NCBI RefSeq assembly: GCF_049331405.1 | Contig: NZ_CP186274.1 | Coordinates: 124,001-188,000 of the forward strand | Length of the DNA stretch: 64,000 bases | From: PoT sp049331405 | GTDB lineage: Bacteria; Planctomycetota; Planctomycetia; Isosphaerales; Isosphaeraceae | Direction of reading: 5' to 3' | Part shown: one piece after another, positions 25,551-34,029 of the stretch | How positions within the stretch are numbered: the stretch's first letter is position 1 | Layout: every line of letters starts with the position of its first letter | Program-made: the position numbers and the translations under genes | Notes under the pieces: generated by a model | Seen by the model: only the letters and a program-made list of their open reading frames with translations | Databases searched by the model: none | Told to the model about the DNA's origin: nothing

Positions 25551-28211
25551 ATGAATGTGAGACGACGCTTACGAACGACAGTCTCTTTATGGGCGGCCCC
25601 GCGACGCCCGATCCTGCGGGTCGTCGCGGGCGCGTGGATCGGCCTGGCCGCCGCGGGATCGGCGACGGCCTCGGAACCGGGGGCCGCGAAGCTCTCGAAA
25701 GAGGAGGGGATCGCCTTCTTCGAGAAGAAGATCCGGCCGGTGCTGGTCAAGAATTGCTACAGTTGCCACGCGGGCAGCGTCCAGGCCCGGGGAGGCCTGC
25801 GCCTGGACACGAAGGCCGGTCTCGTGATCGGCGGGCAATCCGGCCCGGCGATCTCGACCCAGGAGCCGAGTGAGAGCAAACTCCTCTCGGTGCTCAACTA
25901 CGAGGGGCCCGAGATGCCCCCCGCCGGGCAGTTGCCCCAGGAAGTCATCGACGACTTCAAGACATGGCTCTCCCTCGGGGCCCCCGACCCTCGCGGCGAC
26001 GAGGGGAAATACTCGGCCTCGCGCAAGATCGACTTCGAGGAGGCCCGCAAGCACTGGGTCTACCAGGCGCCGAAGAAAGGCGAGGCCCCCAGTCCCAAGC
26101 AAGACGGCTGGGCCTGGTCGCCGGTGGACCGCTTCATCCTCGCGAAGCAGGAGGCGACCGGGCTCCGGCCCGTCAAGGACGCCGAGCCCCTCGTCTGGCT
26201 GAGGCGGGTGAGCTTCGACCTCGTCGGCCTGCCCCCGACGGCCGAGCAGGTCGCCGCCATCGAGAAGGACGCGAGCCGTGACGGCCGGGCGAAGATCGTC
26301 GACCAGCTCCTCGCCTCCCCGCAATACGGCGAGCGATGGGGGCGGCACTGGCTGGACGTCGCCCGCTTCGCCGAGAGCACGGGCAAGGAGCGCAACTTCG
26401 TCTACCCGCAGGCGTACCGGTATCGCGACTGGGTCATCGACGCCTTCAACGCCGACAAGCCGTATGACCAGTTCATCAAGGAGCAGGTCGCCGGGGATCT
26501 CTTGCCCGCCAGCATCCCCGTCGATCGGGACGCCCAGGTCATCGCCACCGGCTTCCTCGCGCTGGGGCCCAAGGGCATCAACGAACGCAATCGCGAGTCG
26601 TACTTGCTGGATATCGCCGACGAGCAGATCGAGAACGTCGGCCGCGCGATCCTCGGGCTCTCGATCGGCTGCGCGCGCTGCCATGATCACAAGTTCGACC
26701 CGTTCACGATGGGGGACTATTACTCCCTGGCCGGCATCTTCCGCAACAGCGACGCCAAGGTCGGCATCTCCAACCGTCAGCAGAACGGCGGCCAGCCCAA
26801 CCTGCTCGTCGAGCTGACGGGCACCGGCACGAGCGTCGCGAGCCTCGTCGACCCCAAGCTCGTCGCGTCCATCAAGGAACTCGAGCGCGAGAGGCAGAGC
26901 CGGCAGGACGGCCTGAGGCGGCTCCGCGAGCAGGCCTCGCCCGAGGTCCTGGCGGCGGTGGCCTCGGCGACGCCCGACCAGACGGCGCTCGCTCAGATCC
27001 TCAACGGCCTGCCCGACGCGGCCGGAGATAAGTCCAAGGCCAAGCTCGAGGAGCCGCCCAAGGCCCCCGACACACCAGCACCTGCGCCCGGCTCGTTCGA
27101 GGACATCCGGGGCAAGCAGCAGGCCCAGTTCGCCCTGATCCGCAAGCTGAACGGGCTCAAGGAAGAGTACGGCCTGAAGACCGCCTCCGCCACGGCGATC
27201 GGCCTGGCGGACATCCCGAAGCCCAAGAACATCAACATCCGCCTGCGTGGTGAGGCCGACAAGCTCGGCCCGGAAGTCCCCCGAGGGTTCCCTCAGGTCA
27301 TCACCGTCTCGAACCCGCCCGCGATCGACCCTGCCGAGAGCGGCCGTCGCCAGCTCGCCGACTGGCTCACCCGGGGCGATAACCCGCTGACGGCCCGCGT
27401 CGTCGTGAACCGGCTCTGGTCCAAGCTCTTCGGCGCGGGGATCGTGCCCACCGTCGACGACTTCGGCGACCAGGGGCAGGCGCCGACCCACCCCGAGCTC
27501 CTCGACTACCTCGCCGTGGACTTCGTCGAAAACGGCTGGAGCATCAAGCGGACCCTCAAGGAGCTGGTCCTCAGCCGGACCTATCAGCTCGGCAGCGAGG
27601 ACGACGCGGCGAACCTCGCCAAGGACGAGGCGAATGAATGGCTCTGGCGCTGGAACCGCAAGCGGCTGGACGCCGAGGCCCTCCGCGACGGCATCCTCGC
27701 CGCCAACGGCCGGCTCGACTTCTCGCGGCCGAAAGGCTCGCCGGTGATCGAGCTGGGCTTGCGGGAGCTTGGGCCCAACTCCGACTTCGCCCCGGTCTCG
27801 CGCCCGTCCCTGCAGCGGAGCGTCTACCTCCCGGTCCTCCGCAACCGCCTGCCCGAGGCCCTCGCGATCTTCGACCTCCCCGACCCCAGCCTCGTCGCCG
27901 GCAAGCGCGAGATCACCACGAGCGCGACGCAGGGACTCTACCTGCTGAACAGCCCGTTCGTCCTGGAGCAGTCAGACCACCTCGCCAGGAAGCTCCTCGA
28001 CGAGCCGAACCCCGACGAAGGCGCGCGGATCGACAGGGCCTTCCTGGCCGTCGTCGCACGCAGGCCGACCGAGGCCGAGCGCGAGCGGGTGAGAGCCTTC
28101 CTGGCCGAGTCGACAACCTCGGGGCAGGGGGGCGAGGCCGCCAAGGTCGAGGCCTGGACGCGGTTCGCCCAGTCGTTGCTGGCCCTCCCCGAATTCCGGT
28201 ACCTCTTCTGA
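25551..28211 (+). CDS. PSCyt1-DUF1549-DUF1553 protein
   Basis: 886 aa. Signal peptide at about 1-42. The planctomycete cytochrome c-type domain (PSCyt1) at about 45-145 has the haem motif CYSCH in LVKNCYSCHAGSVQARGGLR and the later block LNYEGPEMPPAGQLP. DUF1549 at about 190-410 includes CARCHDHKFDP, a second possible haem site. DUF1553 covers about 600-860 (RVVVNRLWSKLFGAGIVPTV; DDFGDQGQAPTHPELLDYLA). A charged central insert with possible coiled coil lies between. Catalytic role is not established for this family; it is nearly always next to a DUF1501 gene, as here (24 bp downstream), so the two likely work together in the periplasm. Confidence 0.93.
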   Translation: MNVRRRLRTTVSLWAAPRRPILRVVAGAWIGLAAAGSATASEPGAAKLSKEEGIAFFEKKIRPVLVKNCYSCHAGSVQARGGLRLDTKAGLVIGGQSGPAISTQEPSESKLLSVLNYEGPEMPPAGQLPQEVIDDFKTWLSLGAPDPRGDEGKYSASRKIDFEEARKHWVYQAPKKGEAPSPKQDGWAWSPVDRFILAKQEATGLRPVKDAEPLVWLRRVSFDLVGLPPTAEQVAAIEKDASRDGRAKIVDQLLASPQYGERWGRHWLDVARFAESTGKERNFVYPQAYRYRDWVIDAFNADKPYDQFIKEQVAGDLLPASIPVDRDAQVIATGFLALGPKGINERNRESYLLDIADEQIENVGRAILGLSIGCARCHDHKFDPFTMGDYYSLAGIFRNSDAKVGISNRQQNGGQPNLLVELTGTGTSVASLVDPKLVASIKELERERQSRQDGLRRLREQASPEVLAAVASATPDQTALAQILNGLPDAAGDKSKAKLEEPPKAPDTPAPAPGSFEDIRGKQQAQFALIRKLNGLKEEYGLKTASATAIGLADIPKPKNINIRLRGEADKLGPEVPRGFPQVITVSNPPAIDPAESGRRQLADWLTRGDNPLTARVVVNRLWSKLFGAGIVPTVDDFGDQGQAPTHPELLDYLAVDFVENGWSIKRTLKELVLSRTYQLGSEDDAANLAKDEANEWLWRWNRKRLDAEALRDGILAANGRLDFSRPKGSPVIELGLRELGPNSDFAPVSRPSLQRSVYLPVLRNRLPEALAIFDLPDPSLVAGKREITTSATQGLYLLNSPFVLEQSDHLARKLLDEPNPDEGARIDRAFLAVVARRPTEAERERVRAFLAESTTSGQGGEAAKVEAWTRFAQSLLALPEFRYLF

Positions 28212-28235
28212 ACCACCCAGGACCAGGACACGAAC

Positions 28236-29621
28236 ATGAGCATATTCTTCAGCCCTACCCACTCGCGGCGCCAGTGGCTCAGGTCGACGGCCTGCGGATT
28301 CGGATCGCTGGCCCTCGCGGGCCTGCTGAATGACGAGAAGGCCCGGGGCGACTCGACGTCGGGCCCGGTAGGCCCCCACTTCGCCCCCAAGGCGAAGCGG
28401 ATGATCTTCGTCTTCCTGCAGGGGTCCCCCTCGCAAATCGACACGTTCGACTACAAGCCCAGGCTCCAGAGCGACGACGGCAAGCCTGTCGCCGCAGGGA
28501 CGGGCAACCCGCTCAAGTACCTCGGCTCCCCCTGGAAGTTCTCGCAGCACGGCGAGTCGGGCCAGTGGATCTCCGAGCTCTATCCCCACGTCGCGAAGCA
28601 CGCGGATAAGCTTTGTCTGCTCAAGAGCCTGACGACGGACATCCCCAACCACCCCCAGGCCGTCTTGCAGCTCCACACGGGGGCGTTCCGGTTCGCCCGG
28701 CCCTCGCTCGGCTCGTGGCTGCTCTACGGGCTCGGCACCGAGAACAAGGAGCTGCCCGGCTTCCTGGTGCTCAACCCCCTGATCCGGGTGGGCGGGGCTC
28801 AGAATTATGGGAATGCGTTCATGCCGTCCCGGTTCCAGGCCGCCAGGATCGGGCAGGAGGGCCAGCCGATCTCCAAGGCCGAGCTGGGCCATGTCTTGAA
28901 CTCGCGCTGGGACGCAAAGGTCCAGCGCCGGCAGCTCGACCTGCTCGCCGACCTCAACGCCGCGAGGCCGCAGCACACGGCCGATGAGGGGGACCTCGAC
29001 GGCGTGATCCAGTCGTACGAACTGGCCTTCCGGATGCAAGGCTCCTTGCCGAAGCTCTTCGACATCTCGAAGGAGACGAAGGAGACGCTGGACCTCTACG
29101 GCATCGGCGAGGCAGCCACCGACGACTTCGGGCGTCAGTGCTTGCTCGCCAGGCGTGCGGTGGAGTCGGGCGTGCGGTTCGTCGAGGTCACGTCGACCGG
29201 CTGGGACCACCACGCCAACCTGCGCCGGGACATGGTCCGCGGCTGCAAGTCGGTCGACCAGCCGGTGGGGGCCTTGCTGACGGACCTCGAGCGCCGGGGT
29301 CTGCTCAAGGATACCCTCGTCCTCTTCGGCGGCGAGTTCGGCCGCCAGCCGATCGGGCAGTCGGCCGACGGCCGCGACCACCAAGTCGACGGCTTCACCA
29401 TGTGGCTCGCCGGGGCGGGGGTCCGGGGCGGATACTCGTACGGCGCCACCGACGACTACGGCCAGAAGATCGTGGATAAGAAGATGCACATCCACGACCT
29501 GAACGCCACCCTCCTGCACCTGATGGGCCTCGACCACACCCAGTTGACCTACGGCTACTCCGGCCGCGATTTCCGGCTCACCGACGTCTTCGGGGAGGTG
29601 GCCACCGAGATCATCGCCTGA
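28236..29621 (+). CDS. DUF1501 (sulfatase-like) protein
   Basis: 461 aa. The N-terminus has SRRQWLRSTACGFGSLALAG, a twin-arginine-like export signal (RRQWLR). The DUF1501 body starts AKRMIFVFLQGSPSQIDTFD, with YKPRL next, and has the conserved blocks LGSWLLYGLGTENKELPGF, FVEVTSTGWDHHANLRRDM and LVLFGGEFGRQP. The fold is of the alkaline-phosphatase/sulfatase type, but canonical sulfatase Cys/Ser sulfatase motifs are not visible. Pairs with the PSD1 gene 24 bp upstream, probably one operon. Export through Tat suggests a folded, possibly metal-containing protein. Confidence 0.92.
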   Translation: MSIFFSPTHSRRQWLRSTACGFGSLALAGLLNDEKARGDSTSGPVGPHFAPKAKRMIFVFLQGSPSQIDTFDYKPRLQSDDGKPVAAGTGNPLKYLGSPWKFSQHGESGQWISELYPHVAKHADKLCLLKSLTTDIPNHPQAVLQLHTGAFRFARPSLGSWLLYGLGTENKELPGFLVLNPLIRVGGAQNYGNAFMPSRFQAARIGQEGQPISKAELGHVLNSRWDAKVQRRQLDLLADLNAARPQHTADEGDLDGVIQSYELAFRMQGSLPKLFDISKETKETLDLYGIGEAATDDFGRQCLLARRAVESGVRFVEVTSTGWDHHANLRRDMVRGCKSVDQPVGALLTDLERRGLLKDTLVLFGGEFGRQPIGQSADGRDHQVDGFTMWLAGAGVRGGYSYGATDDYGQKIVDKKMHIHDLNATLLHLMGLDHTQLTYGYSGRDFRLTDVFGEVATEIIA

Positions 29622-29810
29622 GCGGGCGTCTGGAACTATCCGGCCCGACCCGATTTGGGGCTTCCGCGGTGGGACCGAACCCCCTGCCGCGGTAGCCCTT
29701 TCTTATTTGTTCGAGAGAAATGCAGAGACATCGCCGCTATGATTCTATTTAAGAAGGCGCCAGCGCTGTGCGGAATGGCGGCGGGGCCCAAGGGGTCGGG
29801 AGATAGCACG

Positions 29811-30224
29811 ATGACGCGAGCGACGGTGTTACGGTCGATTGGCCTGGCGAGCCTGACGGCGAGCGTCCTTGCGGTCGCGTTCGCGGCAGAGCCAGAGGCG
29901 GAGCGGCGAGGGCGGGCCGAGTTCATGCGGGAGAAGCTGGGCCACTCCAAGAACATCCTCGAAGGGCTCGCCCGCGAGGACTTCATCCAGATCAAGAGAG
30001 GGGCGAGGGCTTTGAAGGCGATGAAGGAGTCGCCCGAATGGCCCGCGATGAGCCGGCCGGCCTCATCGCGATATGGCTTCTACTCGTTCGAGTTTCAGGA
30101 ACTCCTGGAACAGCTCGAGGCCAAGGCCGTCGCCAAGGACATCGACGGCACCACCCTGGCCTACGTCCGCCTGACGATGAACTGCGTGAACTGCCACAAG
30201 GAGCTGCGGGCCCGAGAGAAGTGA
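29811..30224 (+). CDS. small periplasmic cytochrome c, class II-like
   Basis: 137 aa from ATG 29811 (GGGAG at 29798-29802; the frame is open to 29655). Signal peptide MTRATVLRSIGLASLTASVL ends near AFAAE. The mature part is helical and the single haem motif CVNCH lies at the very C-terminus (about 125-129, MNCVNCHKELR), as in cytochrome c' and c-556 (class II), which bind haem in a four-helix bundle. About 110 mature residues also fits that class. Function in electron transfer or gas binding cannot be decided. It follows the PSD1/DUF1501 pair but 190 bp away, so it may have its own promoter. Confidence 0.82.
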   Translation: MTRATVLRSIGLASLTASVLAVAFAAEPEAERRGRAEFMREKLGHSKNILEGLAREDFIQIKRGARALKAMKESPEWPAMSRPASSRYGFYSFEFQELLEQLEAKAVAKDIDGTTLAYVRLTMNCVNCHKELRAREK

Positions 30225-30228
30225 GGCG

Positions 30229-30269
30229 GGCTGCCGAGGCCGATCCGGGATCGGCCTCGAGCGGCAGCC
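30229..30269. terminator. hairpin between convergent genes
   Basis: GGCTGCCG (30229-30236) pairs with CGGCAGCC (30262-30269), and AGGCCGATCC (30237-30246) pairs with GGATCGGCCT (30248-30257); four bases bulge on the right side. Lies five bases after the cytochrome stop and before the end of the sigma factor gene. No T run. Confidence 0.55.
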
Positions 30270-30322
30270 TGCGCGGGCACCTTTCAATTCTAGGCGGGAC
30301 CATTCGATCCCGATGGGTCGAA

Positions 30323-32044
30323 TCAAGGTTTCTCCCCCTCTTTCGCTGCATCAGGTTCTCCGAGCCCTTGCTTGGGTACCTTATTAAGGACATCGTTAAA
30401 GTTTACATGTATCCATTTAGCCTCCGACGCATCGAAGGTAAAGCTATGGCCTTTTCCCTCGATGGTGACCGTTTGCGGTCCGACGATCGGCGTCGCGTTG
30501 ATCCCTTCAGGAACTTCAAGGACATCCCACTTAAGTGCCTCAGGGCTGAATGCGTAAACGTATCGCCCGAGGCCATAAGCGGCCACACCAGGCGCCACGA
30601 TCGGCATTGCCGAGCCCGTAGTCACGGGCTCGCGTAACTCGAAGGGAATCCAGGTCCCTTTTAGGTTATTCGTTGCCACTATCCTCGTGATTTTCGGCCC
30701 CGAGATTGCCATGGCCACGACTCCCGGCCCTACAATCGGCCGGGCCTCGGTGGGCATGTTAGCCGTCCCCAGTGGAACCGGCTGGCTCTTATCCTTCCTC
30801 CTCTCGCGGCCAGTAGGCTTGTTACCTTTGGGTGCGTTGATCAGGAGCGTATCGCCATCCGGCGAGAAACGTGAATCGGGCGGTAGAGCAACTTCTGCCT
30901 TGGTTGCGGCATCATCGACATTCGCAGCATCCGGGTTGGGTTCCTCTCCCCCGAGATTGATCGAATTCAACTGATCGCGGATTAACTGAAGCTGCTTCCG
31001 AAGCCTGCGATTCTCCGCCTTCGAAGCAGACAGCTCGTCTTTGAGCGCTGCCAACGACCTGGCGAGTTCGGCTCGGTCGCCGCCCTCATTCGGTCGTGGG
31101 GCAGCGCGAACGCCGTGATCCTTGCTAATACGGGGGGCAATAGGGGCGCTGCCGCCCATGCCCCCGAACTGGCCATACGTCCGCGCACCGCCGACGGCGA
31201 AGAGGCCGGCAAGCCCGATGGCGCCGAGGACCTTGATCTTGGAGATGGTCATGGTCGAGAGGACTCCTCGAGCGAGGATGACCGGGGCGGTCGTGGCCAA
31301 CGAGGCCACCGCCGAACGTCGCCCCGCGAAGATGAGGGATGCCTGGACGGTCGCAACGAGGAGGCTCGCGGGGACCGCCGCCGGGGCAGGGTCGACGGCC
31401 AGGGCCGGGGTCAGGAACGCCGAAGGCACGACCGCCCCGTGGCGGGAAAGGCTCGTGCGGAGCCGCTCCCGGGCCCGGGCGAGCCGGGAGAGGACCGTCC
31501 CTTGCGGGCAGCCGATCCGATGCGCGGCGGCCTCGGTGGTCATCCCCTCGAGGTAGCAGAGCACGGTCGGCTCGCGATAGCGCTCCGGCAATCGTGCGAT
31601 CGCGTCGTGCAGCTCGGGCCAGGCCTCGACCTCGCCTTTGTCGCCGCGCTCTCGCATGACCTTCTCCGCCCTCAGGCGTTCGTGCTTCCGGCGCCTGGCC
31701 GCGTCCACAAGGGCCCGCCTCGCGACCCGCCGGGCCACGCCGTGGAGCCAACTGGCCAGCGACTCACGCTTGCGGACCGCGCCGGCCCGCCGCACGAAGA
31801 CGAGGAAGGTCGCCTGGAAAGCATCCTGCGCCTCGTCCGAATCGCCGAGGATCTGGCGGCAGACGCGCAGGACCATCGGCCCGTGCCGCGCGGCCAGGGC
31901 CATGAAGGCGACCTCGTCGGCCCCATCGCCCCCGAGTAGGAAGCGGTCGAGCAACTCCCCATCCGACAGCCCGCCGACCGACCCGACCCGCCAGAGCGTG
32001 TCCAGGTCCTTCGGCAGCGCCGATTCCATCGGCCCGAGCCCCAT
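30323..32044 (-). CDS. ECF sigma factor with membrane anchor and coiled-coil C-terminus
   Basis: 573 aa from ATG 32044 (a TTG at 32047 is one codon earlier; GGGAGGG lies about eight bases upstream). Sigma region 2 at about 45-115 (RHGPMVLRVCRQILGDSDEA, DAFQATFLVFVRRAG), region 4 at about 145-200 (LPERYREPTVLCYLEGMTTE, CPQGTVLSRLARARERL). The linker ends LARGVLSTMTISKIKVLG, then one hydrophobic segment at about 270-287. Outside, a coiled coil is likely at about 325-358 (LAALKDELSASKAENRRLRK), followed by an acidic linker and a beta-rich C-terminal 170 residues with repeated PIVGPGVVA/PIVAPGVAA/TPIVGPQTV blocks. These repeats suggest a small internal duplication. Same plan as the genes at 877 and 4572 with a different outer part. 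Confidence 0.85.
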   Translation of the reverse strand: MGLGPMESALPKDLDTLWRVGSVGGLSDGELLDRFLLGGDGADEVAFMALAARHGPMVLRVCRQILGDSDEAQDAFQATFLVFVRRAGAVRKRESLASWLHGVARRVARRALVDAARRRKHERLRAEKVMRERGDKGEVEAWPELHDAIARLPERYREPTVLCYLEGMTTEAAAHRIGCPQGTVLSRLARARERLRTSLSRHGAVVPSAFLTPALAVDPAPAAVPASLLVATVQASLIFAGRRSAVASLATTAPVILARGVLSTMTISKIKVLGAIGLAGLFAVGGARTYGQFGGMGGSAPIAPRISKDHGVRAAPRPNEGGDRAELARSLAALKDELSASKAENRRLRKQLQLIRDQLNSINLGGEEPNPDAANVDDAATKAEVALPPDSRFSPDGDTLLINAPKGNKPTGRERRKDKSQPVPLGTANMPTEARPIVGPGVVAMAISGPKITRIVATNNLKGTWIPFELREPVTTGSAMPIVAPGVAAYGLGRYVYAFSPEALKWDVLEVPEGINATPIVGPQTVTIEGKGHSFTFDASEAKWIHVNFNDVLNKVPKQGLGEPDAAKEGEKP

Positions 32045-32312
32045 CAATCCGGCCCTCCCACGTTGAAACCTCCCTTAGTGCCGGAACCCTCCCCGATTAT
32101 TCCCACTTTCCTCGACAAATCCGGAATTCCATCTCCAGGCGTTCCCTCGCCGTGAGATCATCCGAAAATCCGCCGACGATCGCGCACTCCCCAGAGCGAT
32201 TTTCCCCGGAAGGCCTGGCCAATCCCTGCCGAGGTCCCTACGCTGGCCATCCCGGCGACTCCTGGAGATTTGAGAACTCCGGCCGGGGCAGGGGGCCCTT
32301 CAAGTCGTTGGC

Positions 32313-32966
32313 ATGAAGATCGAATATCTCATCGGGATGCTCGGCGTCGCGGTCTTCGCGGCGAGCGGTGCGCTGGCGGCGGGGCGGAAAAGCTTCGACT
32401 GGCTCGGCGTGGTCGTGATCTCGGTCGTCACGGCGATCGGCGGCGGGACGATCCGCGACCTCCTCCTGAACCGGCACCCGATCTTCTGGATCGCCGACCC
32501 CGGGTATCTCTGGGTGATCCTCGGGTCGACCTTGCTGACCCTGATCTACGTCCGGTTCCGCCGTCCCCCGCTGGCCTTTTTGCTGATCGCCGATGCGCTC
32601 GGCCTGGCCTTCTTCACGATCGGAGGAGCGCGGGTGATCGAGGAGCGACACCTGCCCTCGATCATCGTCGTCGTCATGGCGACCATCACGGGCGCGGCGG
32701 GGGGCGTGCTGCGGGACGTGCTCTGCGGCGAGATCCCCCTGCTATTCCGGCCGACGACCGACCTCTACGCCATCCCCGCGATCGCCGGCACGACGATCTA
32801 CCTGACGCTCGACGGGGCGGGGCTCGACCGGTCAATCGCGGCGATCGTCGGCATGACAACGATCGCCGGGCTGAGGCTCGCCGCCATCCGCTGGAAGCTC
32901 CGCCTGCCCGTCTTCACCTGGCAGGAAGACGGGCCGGATCCCGATGGGCGGGCGACGAAGTCCTGA
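32313..32966 (+). CDS. TRIC-family (UPF0126) cation channel protein
   Basis: 217 aa, seven hydrophobic segments in two related halves of about 85 residues. Each half has the family's GG-x-x-RD signature: AIGGGTIRDLLLNRHPIFW in the first and GAAGGVLRDVLCGEIPLLF in the second. Homologues of the trimeric intracellular cation channel family conduct K+ or related cations; in bacteria their physiological role is unclear. The length matches the family (200-220 aa). Convergent with the cysteine-synthase-like gene, only four bases separate the stop codons. Confidence 0.92.
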   Translation: MKIEYLIGMLGVAVFAASGALAAGRKSFDWLGVVVISVVTAIGGGTIRDLLLNRHPIFWIADPGYLWVILGSTLLTLIYVRFRRPPLAFLLIADALGLAFFTIGGARVIEERHLPSIIVVVMATITGAAGGVLRDVLCGEIPLLFRPTTDLYAIPAIAGTTIYLTLDGAGLDRSIAAIVGMTTIAGLRLAAIRWKLRLPVFTWQEDGPDPDGRATKS

Positions 32967-32970
32967 CGGC

Positions 32971-33912
32971 TCAGGCCTTGCGGAACAGCTCGGTGGAGAA
33001 GTACCGCTCCATCCGGTCGGGGAAGACGGTGACGATGTGGGCCTCGGGCCCGAGGCGTTCGGCGGCCATGATCGCCGCGCGGAAGTTGAGGCCGGAGCTA
33101 GGCCCGACGGGGAACCCCTTGCGGATCAGGCGACGTGCGGTCTCGAGGGCCTCGTCGTCGGCCACGTCCAGCTCGACGAGGTCAGGGGGGCGATGCTCGG
33201 CGTAGATCGTCGAGAGCCCTTCGACGACGCCCGGGATCCGCCCGCTGAACGAGCAGCACTCCGCGCCTTCGAGGGCCATCCCCGAGATCGGCCTGGCGGC
33301 GAAGGCCGCGGCCCGGCAGCCGTAGTCGGCGAACCCCTGGCAGAGCCCGACGAGCGTGCCGCCGGTCCCCACGCCGCTGACCACGCCGTCGACGCAGCCC
33401 CCGGGGATCTGCCCCATGATCTCCTGCGCGGTCTGGTGGCGATGGGCGCTCGGGTTGTCGAGGTTGACGAACTGGAGCGGCAGGTAAGCCCCGCGCGCGG
33501 CGGCCTCACGCTCGGCCCCGGCGAGTGCCCCTCGGATCCCCTCGGCCCTGGGGGAGAAGACGACCTCGCCGCCGTAAGACTCGATGATCAGGCGGCGCTC
33601 CTGGCTCACCCCTTCCGGCATCACCGCGACGAAGTGCAGCCCCATCTGCGCCGAGGCCAGCGCCATGGCGATGCTCGTCGAGCCGCTGGAGGCCTCGACG
33701 ACGGTCCCGCCCGGCCGCACGTCCCCCCGGCGGAGCGCCTTGCTGAGGATGAAGTTGGCGATCCGATCCTTCGTCGAGCCGCTCGGGTTGAGGAACTCGA
33801 GTTTGCACCAGATCAAGGGGCCCGCCGGGTCCAGTCGCACCGGCACCAGCGGGGTCGGGGCCGTCCGGTCGAGATAGCGGTTCACGTCGGGGAGACGCAC
33901 GATCATGCTCAC
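32971..33912 (-). CDS. PLP-dependent cysteine synthase / CBS-like enzyme
   Basis: 313 aa, the usual length for O-acetylserine sulfhydrylase or SbnA-like enzymes. The PLP lysine is in NPSGSTKDR (about Lys48); the phosphate-binding loop is GVGTGGTLVG at about 178; the Ser/Thr-rich substrate loop reads EASSGSTSIA where cysteine synthases usually have a TSGNTG-type loop. That change hints at a substrate other than plain O-acetylserine, for example O-phosphoserine or a diaminopropionate-forming reaction, but this is inference. The start is GTG 33912 with GAGG eight bases upstream, or ATG 33906 two codons later. No sulfur-assimilation genes are adjacent. Confidence 0.85.
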   Translation of the reverse strand: MSMIVRLPDVNRYLDRTAPTPLVPVRLDPAGPLIWCKLEFLNPSGSTKDRIANFILSKALRRGDVRPGGTVVEASSGSTSIAMALASAQMGLHFVAVMPEGVSQERRLIIESYGGEVVFSPRAEGIRGALAGAEREAAARGAYLPLQFVNLDNPSAHRHQTAQEIMGQIPGGCVDGVVSGVGTGGTLVGLCQGFADYGCRAAAFAARPISGMALEGAECCSFSGRIPGVVEGLSTIYAEHRPPDLVELDVADDEALETARRLIRKGFPVGPSSGLNFRAAIMAAERLGPEAHIVTVFPDRMERYFSTELFRKA

Positions 33913-34029
33913 GGTCGAAACCTCGAGAGGAAACCATATCGGCCGATGTTTCCCGATCCGTCGGGCCCCGCCATTGTTCCCGATCGCGTCGCCGAGGGCC
34001 AGGCCATCGGCGACAATCGGGACTCCGCG

